Positions 27,416-36,126 of a DNA stretch of 64,000 nucleotides are shown in pieces; position 1 is the stretch's first letter, and the number at the start of each line of letters is the position of its first letter. The DNA is from Paenibacillus dendrobii (GTDB lineage Bacteria > Bacillota > Bacilli > Paenibacillales > Paenibacillaceae): contig NZ_WUBI01000005.1 of the NCBI RefSeq assembly GCF_009807035.1, forward strand, positions 299,624 through 363,623, written 5' to 3'. The notes beneath the pieces are model-generated. The model ran no database searches and was not told the DNA's origin. It saw nothing but the letters and a program-made list of their open reading frames with translations. A program made the position numbers and the translations under genes.

Positions 27416-28372
27416 TTACCAGATCCCCGAGCCGCCCAGTTTCTTGGCGATTTTGTTCGCTCCGAGCACCAGTACCAGACCAATCATTGATTTAAAGACC
27501 CCGACAGCCGCCGGAACGCTAAACTGCATTTGTTCAATACCTCTGCGGAAAATCCAAGTATCCAAAATATCACCGACATCGTAAACGCGGACGTTCAGGA
27601 AAATGTACACTTGCTCGAAGCCGGCATCCAAAATGTGACCCAGACGAAGAATCAGCATGAGCACAAATACATCACGTACACCAGGGAGCGTGACGTTCCA
27701 CAACTGGCGCCAGCGCCCTGCGCCATCGATTGCCGCTGCTTCATACAGTTCCTGGTTGATGTTGGCAAGCGCCGCCAGATAAATAATGGCTCCATAGCCG
27801 GTACTCTTCCAGATTTCAGTCAAAATCAGCATCGGCCTGAAAACGGAGGAGTTGGTCAGCACGTCCACCGAGGACCAGCCCATATCGCGCATGAACGTCG
27901 TAACCAGCCCCGACCCTGGTGCGAAGAAGGCATACACCAGACCGTACACAATGATCCAGGACAAGAAATGCGGTCCGTAGGTCAGCGTCTGCACCCACTT
28001 CTTGAACCAACGGACACGGATTTCGTTGAGCATTAGGGCCAGAATCAGGTCCGGCAGCATGTTGAAGATGATGCGGTATACGCTCAGAAGGAGCGTGTTT
28101 TTCATGAGGACGGGAAAATCGGGGGAGGAAAATACCGTCCGGAAATTGTCCAATCCTACCCAAGGGCTGCCTGTAACGCCTTTCAGAAGGTTATAGTCCT
28201 GAAAAGCCACGACCAATCCAAGCATGGGAACGTATTGGTAAATCAAGTAGTAGATAATGCCGGGAACCATAAACAGGTAGAGCCAGCGATAACGCCAAAA
28301 GGTTCTCCTGCCGCTTCTCGGCTTGAGCCGCTTGCCTTGTCTGACGGATGCAGCTGCTGCGCTGTCACTCAT
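27416..28372 (-). CDS. Carbohydrate ABC importer permease (LplB-like)
   Basis: A 318-residue CUT1 permease. A basic N-terminus of about 25 residues is followed by six helices. The EAA loop reads EAAAIDGAGRWRQLWNVTLPG. ATG start with AAAGGAG about 10 nt upstream. First transport gene of the operon, 24 bp after the dehydrogenase gene. Confidence 0.92.
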   Translation of the reverse strand: MSDSAAAASVRQGKRLKPRSGRRTFWRYRWLYLFMVPGIIYYLIYQYVPMLGLVVAFQDYNLLKGVTGSPWVGLDNFRTVFSSPDFPVLMKNTLLLSVYRIIFNMLPDLILALMLNEIRVRWFKKWVQTLTYGPHFLSWIIVYGLVYAFFAPGSGLVTTFMRDMGWSSVDVLTNSSVFRPMLILTEIWKSTGYGAIIYLAALANINQELYEAAAIDGAGRWRQLWNVTLPGVRDVFVLMLILRLGHILDAGFEQVYIFLNVRVYDVGDILDTWIFRRGIEQMQFSVPAAVGVFKSMIGLVLVLGANKIAKKLGGSGIW

Positions 28373-28396
28373 CGGCTGCCACTCCTTTCTTCTGAT

Positions 28397-29386
28397 TTAA
28401 TCAATACTGACGGTAACACCCATAGTCGGGCGCGGATTTGCAATGATTCGGCCATAAAACTCGGGAAGTTGTTCGAAAGATAACCGGTCTGTAATCAAAG
28501 ACCGGATATCAATGCGTTTTTCGTCCACCATCCGTAAAAACTCCTCGATATTCCGGCCCTCCGTCCAGCGGACATATCCGATCGGATAATCGAAACCGAA
28601 CCGTTCATAGTCCTTGTCATAACGTCCCGGACCGCCGGCGCGTGAAATATGTACGCTCGCTTCCTTGCTAAAGAATAGGTCGCGGTCAAACTCGCAGCCC
28701 GTATCGCCGACAATGACAACGCTTCCACGATCTCTTAAAAAGCGCATTCCGTTGTCGATCAAGCTCTCACTGCGGGTACTTGCGCAAATGAGTACCGAAT
28801 CCGCACCCTTGCCTCCCGTGATATGCTCAAGAGCCGCCATCATTTCTTCCTCATTCGAGCATACCTGCATCATTCCGGCAGCCACCAGCATATCGCGGCG
28901 TTCCTTCATCGGTTCCATGGCAATGACACGGTAGTTCGACGCATGGGCAATACGGGCGATAATTTGTCCTAGAATGCCAACTCCCATGATGACAACCGTT
29001 TCGCCAAACTGCAGGTTTGCCTGACGCAACGCGTGTATGCAAATGGCTCCGATCCCTGAGAATGCGGCTTCTTCAGCCGAAACTCCATCCGGTACGGGAA
29101 CCGTCAGATGCTTCGGAGATATCATCATTTCCCGATGCGCCGGCGTGCCGTAGCAAGCAACCCGCTGTCCCGGCTTCACATGGGTTACCCCCTCGCCGAT
29201 CTCCAGCACGATGCCGGTTGCGCTGTATCCCAAAAACGCCTCCGGATTGGTGCGAATCATCAGAAGCTCGGTTCCTACGCTCACGGAAGAATAATCGATT
29301 CGAACTTTAACATGCTGCGGCTTTACATCGGGATCGGGAAGCTCTGCAATAACTGCCGCCCCGTTCAGGCTTTTGATCGCTCTCAT
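28397..29386 (-). CDS. Medium-chain dehydrogenase/reductase, zinc ligands not conserved
   Basis: A 329-residue MDR protein. The nucleotide motif is IMGVGILGQIIARIAH. The segment where zinc alcohol dehydrogenases have GHE reads AFLGYSATGIVLEIGEG, and the usual catalytic Cys and the four-cysteine lobe are missing, so it is probably zinc-independent. It may oxidise a sugar or polyol derived from the imported substrate (inference). ATG 29386 has AGGAGG seven nt upstream. First gene of the operon. Confidence 0.83.
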   Translation of the reverse strand: MRAIKSLNGAAVIAELPDPDVKPQHVKVRIDYSSVSVGTELLMIRTNPEAFLGYSATGIVLEIGEGVTHVKPGQRVACYGTPAHREMMISPKHLTVPVPDGVSAEEAAFSGIGAICIHALRQANLQFGETVVIMGVGILGQIIARIAHASNYRVIAMEPMKERRDMLVAAGMMQVCSNEEEMMAALEHITGGKGADSVLICASTRSESLIDNGMRFLRDRGSVVIVGDTGCEFDRDLFFSKEASVHISRAGGPGRYDKDYERFGFDYPIGYVRWTEGRNIEEFLRMVDEKRIDIRSLITDRLSFEQLPEFYGRIIANPRPTMGVTVSID

Positions 29387-29447
29387 AGGCGCCTCCTGGT
29401 TTATATCTGATTCATATGGACATCGCAATCAAGATAAACATTAATTT

Positions 29448-29465
29448 TGATGTATTTCTGATGTA
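29448..29465. promoter_or_regulatory. Direct TGATGTA repeats at the operon start site
   Basis: TGATGTA at 29448-29454 and 29459-29465, exactly 11 bp apart, cover the expected transcription start (about 29462). A matching inverted copy lies in the regulator's own promoter (31112-31127), so this is the best candidate operator for the SBP-fused GntR protein. Confidence 0.45.
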
Positions 29466-29468
29466 CTG

Positions 29469-29498
29469 ATTATACACACCTATTTTTTAGGGTGTCAA
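29469..29498 (-). promoter_or_regulatory. Strong sigma-A promoter of the carbohydrate operon
   Basis: Minus strand TTGACA (29493-29498), 18-bp spacer, TATAAT (29469-29474): both hexamers are perfect, about 83 bp before the first start codon. Confidence 0.85.
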
Positions 29499-29546
29499 CA
29501 CTAAATCAGAAAATAAAACGGAATAAAATGATTCGAAAGCTTGTAC

Positions 29547-29560
29547 TGCAAGCGGTTACA
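29547..29560. promoter_or_regulatory. Consensus cre box (CcpA site)
   Basis: TGCAAGCGGTTACA fits TGNAANCGNTNNCA at every fixed position. Its centre is near -92 relative to the operon promoter, between the regulator's terminator and the promoter, so carbon catabolite control of the operon is likely. Confidence 0.7.
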
Positions 29561-29571
29561 ATTATTAACAA

Positions 29572-29600
29572 CAAAATACCCCATCCCTCAAGGCATGGGG
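29572..29600 (-). terminator. Terminator of the regulator gene
   Basis: Minus strand CCCCATGCC, loop TTGA, GGGATGGGG, then TATTTTG. Separates the regulator from the operon promoter. Confidence 0.75.
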
Positions 29601-29644
29601 CTTCAGACTTATAAGACACCTATTTGTCTCCTGCTTGAATAAAT

Positions 29645-31066
29645 CTAAGAATGTTCTACAACAGGCTTGAACTGTTCTCCTTCTTTTGACTGTATCATCA
29701 GTTCTTCCAATCTTTCATACAGTACATTTACATCAATCATCCCTGACCAATACTCTTTCAGAAACCTGCTGAAGATCCGCAGCTCCTGCATCTGCAAGCC
29801 GATCTCCTTGTGATAGAAATAAGACGGCAACATCTCGCGAAACATCGAATACCGGGACGGACGATTCAGGCCGCCTGAATCCCGCGAAGCTTCGGCCGCC
29901 TCTTTCCGCGCCGGGATACTGACCGTTTTCTCACGAATCAGCATCTGCGCATCCGCAGAAGACAGGAATTCCATAAACCGGCTGGCGGCCTCCTTGGAAG
30001 GCGAGTGATGGACGAGAGCGGTACCTATGGACAGCATCAGCGTCTTCTGCGGGTCCCCCCTATGCAGGCTTGGAAGCGGACAAATGTCGTATTCAAAATC
30101 CATATGAGCAAATTCATTCAAGTTAAAATAGGTAGCCAGAATGGCAGAAACCTGTCCTTCTGCAAACAGGCGAATCGTCTCGTCATTCCCCTGCGCCCAA
30201 TAGTTGGGGAAAATCCGGCGGTTGTTGATGAGCTCGTTAAGCTTATCCAGACCTTCCAGCATATTCAGCCTGCTGCCTCCGTCCGGCATGTGCTTGCTTC
30301 CCTTGCCGCCCTGCAGCAGGAAGATGGAATAACGGTTCTCCGAAGCCGGCAAGAAATAAATGCCGTGCCTTCCCCGGATTGCCGCGAGACGAGAAGTTGC
30401 CTCGATTAGGTCATCCCAGCTCCAGTAGCTGTCAGGCTCGGGAATATCCGCCTCCCGGAAATGCTGCTTATTATAGCAAAGAACCACCGGAGAAAAAGAC
30501 ACCGGCCGTGCATACACTTTATCTCCGATCCGGAAGGCCGATTCCGTAATCGGATACATGGCCTTGTCGGTTTCAAGCTCCTCCAGCAAAGGCGTCAGAC
30601 CGAGCTCATTCCACTCCTGAAACTGCGGGCTGTTGAAGGCAACCACATCCAGCAGACCGTTCTGCATCATTTCTTCGGCGGAGCGCACATATCCTAAGGG
30701 ATTCAAGGTAATTCTCCGTACATGAATGCCCGGATTCCGCCGGCTGAATTCCGCAATCAGGTCATCGATCATAAAATCGCTGGTCAGAGACAGCGGGCAG
30801 CCATAATTAATGGTGACGGATTCTCTGGAATGCCGGGTAACCATGCTGCCGACGCGGTCAATCTTAACGATTAGCCCCTCCTCCACCAGTTGGTCCAATC
30901 CTTTGCGAATGGACTTATTGCTGAGTTGGTACTGCTTGGCAAGTGCACTTTCCGAAGGAAGATAGGTGCCCTCCTGTTTAATTCCGTTCAAAATATCGGT
31001 ACGTATCACGTTCACGAAATGGTCCAGCCGCTCATGAAACGTTGGACGATCTGATTTATAACTCAT
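29645..31066 (-). CDS. GntR winged helix fused to a solute-binding-protein domain
   Basis: A 473-residue one-component regulator. Residues 10-80 are a GntR-type winged helix (GTYLPSESALAKQYQLSNKSIRKGLDQLVEEGLI). Residues about 85-460 have the layout of a family 1 ABC solute-binding protein: LIAEFSRRNPGIHVRRI, DVVAFNSPQFQEW, VYARPVSFSPVVLCYNK, YWSWDDLIEAT, and SPSKEAASRFMEFLSS. There is no signal peptide or lipobox, so the binding lobe works in the cytoplasm as a ligand sensor. It probably senses the sugar imported by the adjacent transporter. ATG start, AGGAG site; its promoter holds an inverted TGATGTA repeat. Confidence 0.88.
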   Translation of the reverse strand: MSYKSDRPTFHERLDHFVNVIRTDILNGIKQEGTYLPSESALAKQYQLSNKSIRKGLDQLVEEGLIVKIDRVGSMVTRHSRESVTINYGCPLSLTSDFMIDDLIAEFSRRNPGIHVRRITLNPLGYVRSAEEMMQNGLLDVVAFNSPQFQEWNELGLTPLLEELETDKAMYPITESAFRIGDKVYARPVSFSPVVLCYNKQHFREADIPEPDSYWSWDDLIEATSRLAAIRGRHGIYFLPASENRYSIFLLQGGKGSKHMPDGGSRLNMLEGLDKLNELINNRRIFPNYWAQGNDETIRLFAEGQVSAILATYFNLNEFAHMDFEYDICPLPSLHRGDPQKTLMLSIGTALVHHSPSKEAASRFMEFLSSADAQMLIREKTVSIPARKEAAEASRDSGGLNRPSRYSMFREMLPSYFYHKEIGLQMQELRIFSRFLKEYWSGMIDVNVLYERLEELMIQSKEGEQFKPVVEHS

Positions 31067-31111
31067 GTATATTTCTCCTACTTATATATTAAATGGACAT
31101 CAGTTTTATTT

Positions 31112-31127
31112 TAATGTATTTACATCA
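31112..31127. promoter_or_regulatory. Inverted TGATGTA repeat in the regulator promoter
   Basis: TAATGTA-TT-TACATCA, one mismatch from a perfect palindrome. It lies between TTGACA (31130-31135, minus) and a weak AAAATA -10 at 31107-31112, which suggests autorepression. Confidence 0.5.
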
Positions 31128-31190
31128 AATGTCAACTTTCGTAGTGACCTTCTTCACAAGAGGTATATTAGCTTTCGGGCCACACTTCCT

Positions 31191-31239
31191 AAAAAAGAAA
31201 AGATGGCGGAACAGGAATACGATTCCTGAAGCGCCATCT
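31191..31239 (-). terminator. Terminator of the CorC/HlyC gene
   Basis: GATGGCG (31202-31208) and CGCCATC (31232-31238) with an inner CAGGAAT/ATTCCTG stem; a T-rich tail follows on the minus strand. Confidence 0.8.
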
Positions 31240-31306
31240 CACCATCATTACGATTTTCTTGATTACGTATAGTTTTGGGAGACAACCTTATCTAACTGAA
31301 TTCGAA

Positions 31307-32659
31307 TCATGAATGTATCTCAGCAGGCGATTCCTTCTGCCCTGGTTCGAGCTTTTGCGCTTCAATCTGTATGATGCGCGGGCCTTCCATATGCAGCGCC
31401 GTGAAGATGCAGTCGTCCGCCTGCAGCCTGTCACCCTCCTGCAGATCAAATTTCTCCGAGAGCATCCACCCGCCGATGGTGTATACCTCATCTCCAACCG
31501 GAATATGCGTCTTCAGTTTCCGGTTAATATCGTGAATAAGCACATGCGGATCAAGCAGGTAACGGTTATTTTCCGTCGTGGTAATCAGCGCGGCCGCGTC
31601 ATCGGACACGGCATTCGGAGAAGAAGCAGATGGAATGTCTCCGACGATTTCCTCCAGAATATCCTCCATCGTCACAAGTCCCGACGTGCCGCCGTACTCA
31701 TCCAGCAATACGGCCATGTGTATGCCAGTCTTCTGCATTTGGGTCAATAGATCACGCGCCTGTATCGTTTCGATCATTTGGAGGACAGGCTTGATAAAGC
31801 CGGTGATCGGCTCGTTCATACCGCAGCTCTGGCGCACTACCTCATGGAGCAGCTCCTTCATATGCAAAATGCCCGTCACTTTGTCCTTGTCACCATTCAG
31901 CATGACCGGAAGATAACTGAACGTCTTCCCTTCAATCGCCTCCATTACTTCGCTCACCTTGGCATCATGGGATACATAACGTATGGAAGTTCTCGGCACC
32001 ATGATCTCTCTGGCATCGCGTTCGTCAAAATCAAATACATTGTTCAGATATCGGTATTCCGTCGGTGTAATTTCTCCGCTGCGGTATCCTTCTGACAGGG
32101 CAAAACGCAGCTCGGCCTCGCTAAGCGCCGCATCCTCCTCCGACATCATTTTAATGCCGAACAGTCCGGTAATCAGACGGGAGGAACGGCTGAGCACCCA
32201 GTTGAACGGGTACGTGATTTTATAGAAAATAATGATCGGACGGGCAAAAAACAAAGCCATCGGTTCGGCGATCTGGATCGCGACCGTCTTCGGCACCAGC
32301 TCTCCGACCACCACTTCGAAGTAAGTCAAAATCAAAAATGCGATAATAAACGATAGGACGCTTTCGACAGATCCGGGAATATGCAAAAGCTCAAACAGCG
32401 GATGCAGCAGTCGTTCCACTGTCGATTCACCGAGCCACCCGAGAGCCATAGAGGTCAAGGTTGTTCCCAACTGACAGGCGGACAGAAACTCATCCAACTT
32501 GGAGATGATATGTTTGACGGCCTTGGCATTCTTATTGCCCTCCGCAGCCAACTGATTCATTCTCGACAGCCGAACCCGGATAACTGAATATTCGGAAGCG
32601 ACAAAAAAGGAAGTCAATAAAATGAGCACTATAACCATTAATAATTTCACAGTTTCCAC
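31307..32659 (-). CDS. CNNM/CorC-HlyC family membrane protein with CBS domains
   Basis: A 450-residue protein of the YhdP/YqhB type, linked in Bacillus to Mg2+ homeostasis. A DUF21 (CNNM) membrane domain with about four helices covers residues 1-180 (SACQLGTTLTSMALGWLGE is its core). A CBS pair covers about 210-340 (REIMVPRTSIRYVS, and LLDEYGGTSGLVTMEDILEEIVGDI). The C-terminal CorC_HlyC domain (YLLDPHVLIHDINRKL to the end) follows. GTG start with a GCGGGA site. I looked for an M-box in its 5' region and did not find one. Confidence 0.88.
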   Translation of the reverse strand: METVKLLMVIVLILLTSFFVASEYSVIRVRLSRMNQLAAEGNKNAKAVKHIISKLDEFLSACQLGTTLTSMALGWLGESTVERLLHPLFELLHIPGSVESVLSFIIAFLILTYFEVVVGELVPKTVAIQIAEPMALFFARPIIIFYKITYPFNWVLSRSSRLITGLFGIKMMSEEDAALSEAELRFALSEGYRSGEITPTEYRYLNNVFDFDERDAREIMVPRTSIRYVSHDAKVSEVMEAIEGKTFSYLPVMLNGDKDKVTGILHMKELLHEVVRQSCGMNEPITGFIKPVLQMIETIQARDLLTQMQKTGIHMAVLLDEYGGTSGLVTMEDILEEIVGDIPSASSPNAVSDDAAALITTTENNRYLLDPHVLIHDINRKLKTHIPVGDEVYTIGGWMLSEKFDLQEGDRLQADDCIFTALHMEGPRIIQIEAQKLEPGQKESPAEIHS

Positions 32660-32888
32660 ATGTTATCCCGCTCCCGCTGTTGTCACAGGAACAGGGAGCA
32701 CCTCCCTTAATCAGAACTGAAAACCAAAAGTCGTATTCTATTTCACTTATTACCCACTTTTCAGCGCGTTGCCTTTGTTCAAGCAAACCATTTGATACAA
32801 AAAAGGCTGCGACGAGCACCAAGAACAGTGAAGATCGACGCTAAAATAAGGCCCGAGGAAGAAGCTCAATGCTTAATCTTCATGAACC

Positions 32889-32928
32889 AAAAAGCCTGTA
32901 TGACGATTTCGTCATACAGGCTTTTTTT
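32889..32928. terminator. Bidirectional terminator after gntK
   Basis: AAAAAGCCTGTATGACG, loop ATTT, CGTCATACAGGCTTTTTTT: a perfect 17-bp stem. Confidence 0.93.
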
Positions 32929-32945
32929 AATCCAGAGGGATTTGA

Positions 32946-34484
32946 CTAGAAAATGTGCCGCTGGAATTCAGCGATGGCTTTGTATTCCTCTTCCAGCTTG
33001 CGCGATATTTGAATGAAGATCGGCAGAAGCTGATGATAAATATGCGCGTTTTCCTTCACAGGCTTATGCTGGTGGGTAGATCCGACCATACCGGAGACAA
33101 TTTGAAGCGAATCGGTTTTCCCAAGCGCGTACAATCCGAGCACGACAGCCCCGAGGCAGGAGCTTTCATAGCTCTCCGGTATAATCACTTCCTGGTCAAA
33201 AATATCCGCCATCATCTGGCGCCACAGCGGAGACCGCGAGAAGCCGCCTGTTGCATGGATCTTGGTCGGACGTCCGATAATCTCTTCCATCGCCAGCAGA
33301 ACCGTATACATATTGAAGATAACGCCTTCCAGAACGGCGCGGATCATATGCTCCTTGCGATGATGCATGGTGAGGCCAAAGAAAGAACCGCGTGCATCCG
33401 GATTCCATAGCGGCGCCCTTTCCCCGGTCAGGTATGGATGGAAGAGCAGTCCGTCCGAGCCCGGGCTTACCTGCTCCGCGATTCGGGTCAACAGATCATA
33501 GGAGTCCAGGCCAAGCCGCTTCGCCGTTTCTACTTCGGAAGCGGCAAACTCATCACGTACCCATTGGAACAACATTCCGCCGTTGTTGACCGGTCCGCCG
33601 ATGACCCACATCTTGTCGGTCAACGCGTAGCAGAAGATGCGGCCTTTGGGATCGGTCACCGGACGATCAACGACCGTGCGGATCGCTCCGCTGGTTCCGA
33701 TGGTAGCCGCGACGACGCCCGGTTCAATCGCATTGACACCCAGATTGGACAGCACGCCGTCACTTGCCCCTACAATGAACGGAGTGGAAGCCTGCAGTCC
33801 CATCGCTTCCGCGAATACAGGATTGAGTCCCGTAACGGAATGCGTAGTAGGAACCGGCTCAGACAGCTTGTCCGGCCCGATTCCAGCAACCTGGAGAGCT
33901 TCCTCATCCCATTTCAGCTGCTCCAGGTTAAACATGCCGGTCGATGATGCAATCGAATAATCGATAATATACTGATTGAACAGTTTCGCGAAGATGTATT
34001 CCTTGATTGAAATGAACTTACCCGCCCTGCGAAAGATTTCCGGCTTGTCATGACGCAGCCACATCAATTTGGTCAGAGGTGACATCGGATGAATCGGGGT
34101 GCCCGTGCGCAGGTAAATCTCATGCCCGTTCAGATCCCTTTTCAATTTTTCCGACCATTCTGCGCTGCGGTTGTCCGCCCAGGTAATGCAGTTCATCAGC
34201 GGTTTGCCATCCGGGTCCACCGGAATGACGCTGTGCATCGCCGAACTGAAGGAAACGAACATGACCTGCTCGGGACGTGCTCCGCTTTTCTCCATCGCCT
34301 GCTTTACCGAATGTATGACTGCGGTAAAGATCTGATCCGGATCCTGCTCGGCAATCGACGAAGTCGGGGTATGTAGGGGATAACCCTCACTGCCCTTGGC
34401 CACCACTTTTCCATTTTCCTCGAACAAAACGGCTTTTGTACTTGTCGTTCCGATATCGATGCCGATCATCATTTTACTGCTCAT
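32946..34484 (-). CDS. gntK: Gluconokinase
   Basis: A 512-residue FGGY-family kinase that makes 6-phosphogluconate from gluconate. The first phosphate loop is MIGIDIGTTSTKAVLFEENGKVVAKG. The FGGY signatures are visible as LLFHPYLTGERAPLWNPDARG and IHATGGFSRSPLWRQMMADI. The length and these segments fit the Bacillus GntK type, which differs from the small E. coli gluconokinase. ATG 34484 (AGAAGG site) is chosen over an upstream start that would add ten lysine-rich residues. It follows gntP by 83 bp. Confidence 0.93.
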   Translation of the reverse strand: MSSKMMIGIDIGTTSTKAVLFEENGKVVAKGSEGYPLHTPTSSIAEQDPDQIFTAVIHSVKQAMEKSGARPEQVMFVSFSSAMHSVIPVDPDGKPLMNCITWADNRSAEWSEKLKRDLNGHEIYLRTGTPIHPMSPLTKLMWLRHDKPEIFRRAGKFISIKEYIFAKLFNQYIIDYSIASSTGMFNLEQLKWDEEALQVAGIGPDKLSEPVPTTHSVTGLNPVFAEAMGLQASTPFIVGASDGVLSNLGVNAIEPGVVAATIGTSGAIRTVVDRPVTDPKGRIFCYALTDKMWVIGGPVNNGGMLFQWVRDEFAASEVETAKRLGLDSYDLLTRIAEQVSPGSDGLLFHPYLTGERAPLWNPDARGSFFGLTMHHRKEHMIRAVLEGVIFNMYTVLLAMEEIIGRPTKIHATGGFSRSPLWRQMMADIFDQEVIIPESYESSCLGAVVLGLYALGKTDSLQIVSGMVGSTHQHKPVKENAHIYHQLLPIFIQISRKLEEEYKAIAEFQRHIF

Positions 34485-34567
34485 GTTTCTACCTTCTTTC
34501 TTCTTCACTAACACCTTCGTATCTAGTAAAAATAGATTTCAGTTTGAATTGCTCAGAAACTTCCCTC

Positions 34568-35929
34568 TTATACGAATAAACTGATTGCCATAATAATGGC
34601 GAGTCCTACCACTGACAGCAGCGTTTCCATGACGGTCCATGACTTCAGCGTCTGCGGAACGGACATATTGAAGAACTCTTTTACCATCCAGAACCCGGCG
34701 TCATTGACATGGGACAACACAATGGACCCTGCGCCCGTGGCAAGAACGACCAGCTCTACATTAGCGCCAGGGTTCAGCGCAAGTACTGGAGCTACGATAC
34801 CGGCAGCCGTCGTCATGGCCACCGTAGCCGACCCGGTTGCCACTCGGATAAGCGCGGCCACAAACCATGCGAACAAGATGATATTAATATGAGCGGAAGT
34901 CGCAATTTGCGCAATGGCATCGCCAACCCCACTATTAATAAGCACCTGTTTGAATGCTCCGCCGCCACCGATAATCAAGATGATGGTTGCTGTTGGAGCA
35001 AGACATTCACTTGTAAATTTGGAGACTTGCTCTTTCGTGAACCCGCGTGAGAAACCAAGCGAGAAAAAGGAAAACACGACCGCGATAAGCAGCGCAATAA
35101 CTTCATGTCCGATAAATTCGCAGAATACGGTAAAGCCGCTAGTTGCTTCTGGATCGATGATGGTGGCGATGGAGCCGACCAGCATGAGGATAACCGGAAG
35201 CAGGATGGTAAACAAGGTAATCCCGAAGCCTGGAAGCTTCCGTGTGCTGCTTGCCGAGAACTGATCCGCGAGCTGCGCGGGCGGCTCGACCTGAATCCGT
35301 TTGCCGATCCATTTGCCGAACAAAGGTCCGGCCACAATTGCGGTTGGAATCCCCACAATCAGGGAATATAGGATGGTTTTACCCAAATTCGCCTGATAAG
35401 CATCAATCGCAATCATGGGTGCTGGATGCGGCGGAACCAAACCGTGCACGGTCGACAGGCCGGCCAAGATCGGAATGCCGATTTGGAGCAGGGACATTTT
35501 CGTTTTTCGTGCAACGGTAAAAATAATGGGGATCAACAATATAACGCCTACTTCGAAGAAAACGGGAATACCCACAATAAAGCCAACGATCATCATGGCC
35601 CAGTGAACCCGTTTTTCCCCAAAACGGTTTACGAGAGTCGTCGCGATTTGCTCGGCGCCGCCGGATTCGGCCATCATTTTGCCGAGCATCGTGCCTAGAG
35701 CGATAACAATGGCAATCGTCCCGAGCGTCCCCCCCAGACCCTTGGTTACGGAATCGACGATATCAAGCGGTTTCATCCCGGTCAAAAACCCGAGAATCAA
35801 AGCTGACAGCAGCAATGTCACAAATGGATTCCATTTGAATTTAGCGATAAACACGATCAGAAAAGCGATTGCTAGCAGGGTCCAAACGATGAGCGTCCAA
35901 TTGTGACTCATACCGAAAATGCTGGACAT
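34568..35929 (-). CDS. gntP: Gluconate permease
   Basis: A 453-residue membrane protein of the GntP family with about twelve helices; it imports gluconate by proton symport. Family segments include GLGGTLGTIAIVIALGTMLGKMMAESGGAEQIA near residue 65 and GLVPPHPAPMIAIDAY near 165. ATG start with a GGGGGG-type site. First gene of the gntP-gntK unit; the gene order differs from B. subtilis gntRKPZ, in which gntK precedes gntP. Confidence 0.93.
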   Translation of the reverse strand: MSSIFGMSHNWTLIVWTLLAIAFLIVFIAKFKWNPFVTLLLSALILGFLTGMKPLDIVDSVTKGLGGTLGTIAIVIALGTMLGKMMAESGGAEQIATTLVNRFGEKRVHWAMMIVGFIVGIPVFFEVGVILLIPIIFTVARKTKMSLLQIGIPILAGLSTVHGLVPPHPAPMIAIDAYQANLGKTILYSLIVGIPTAIVAGPLFGKWIGKRIQVEPPAQLADQFSASSTRKLPGFGITLFTILLPVILMLVGSIATIIDPEATSGFTVFCEFIGHEVIALLIAVVFSFFSLGFSRGFTKEQVSKFTSECLAPTATIILIIGGGGAFKQVLINSGVGDAIAQIATSAHINIILFAWFVAALIRVATGSATVAMTTAAGIVAPVLALNPGANVELVVLATGAGSIVLSHVNDAGFWMVKEFFNMSVPQTLKSWTVMETLLSVVGLAIIMAISLFV

Positions 35930-36063
35930 CTAGGTGCCCCCCTTTTGATTTGGTTTAATTGAATGGTGAATTGCATCCTTATTTTTGTTCTCACGCTGCG
36001 CTTTACTCATTTTTTTCCTATTAGTTTTATCATACCCATTTATCCAACGATTGATTTCATTGG

Positions 36064-36081
36064 TATACTTGTCGACAACTT
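36064..36081. promoter_or_regulatory. GntR operator in front of gntP
   Basis: TATACTTGTCGACAACTT, identical to the site upstream of gntR at 37087-37104. It resembles the B. subtilis GntR operator ATACTTGTATACAAGTAT. The minus strand TTGTCG inside it can serve as a -35 with a weak ATCAAT 17 bp away. Confidence 0.7.
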
Positions 36082-36126
36082 TAAAAGCGACATGCTCCCT
36101 GGAACATGCGCCGCTAGGGGAGTGTA

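Noticed and set aside
32660..32888. Possible Mg2+ riboswitch (M-box) before the CorC/HlyC gene
   Set aside because: The conserved M-box core sequences are not present; only ordinary weak stems are seen.
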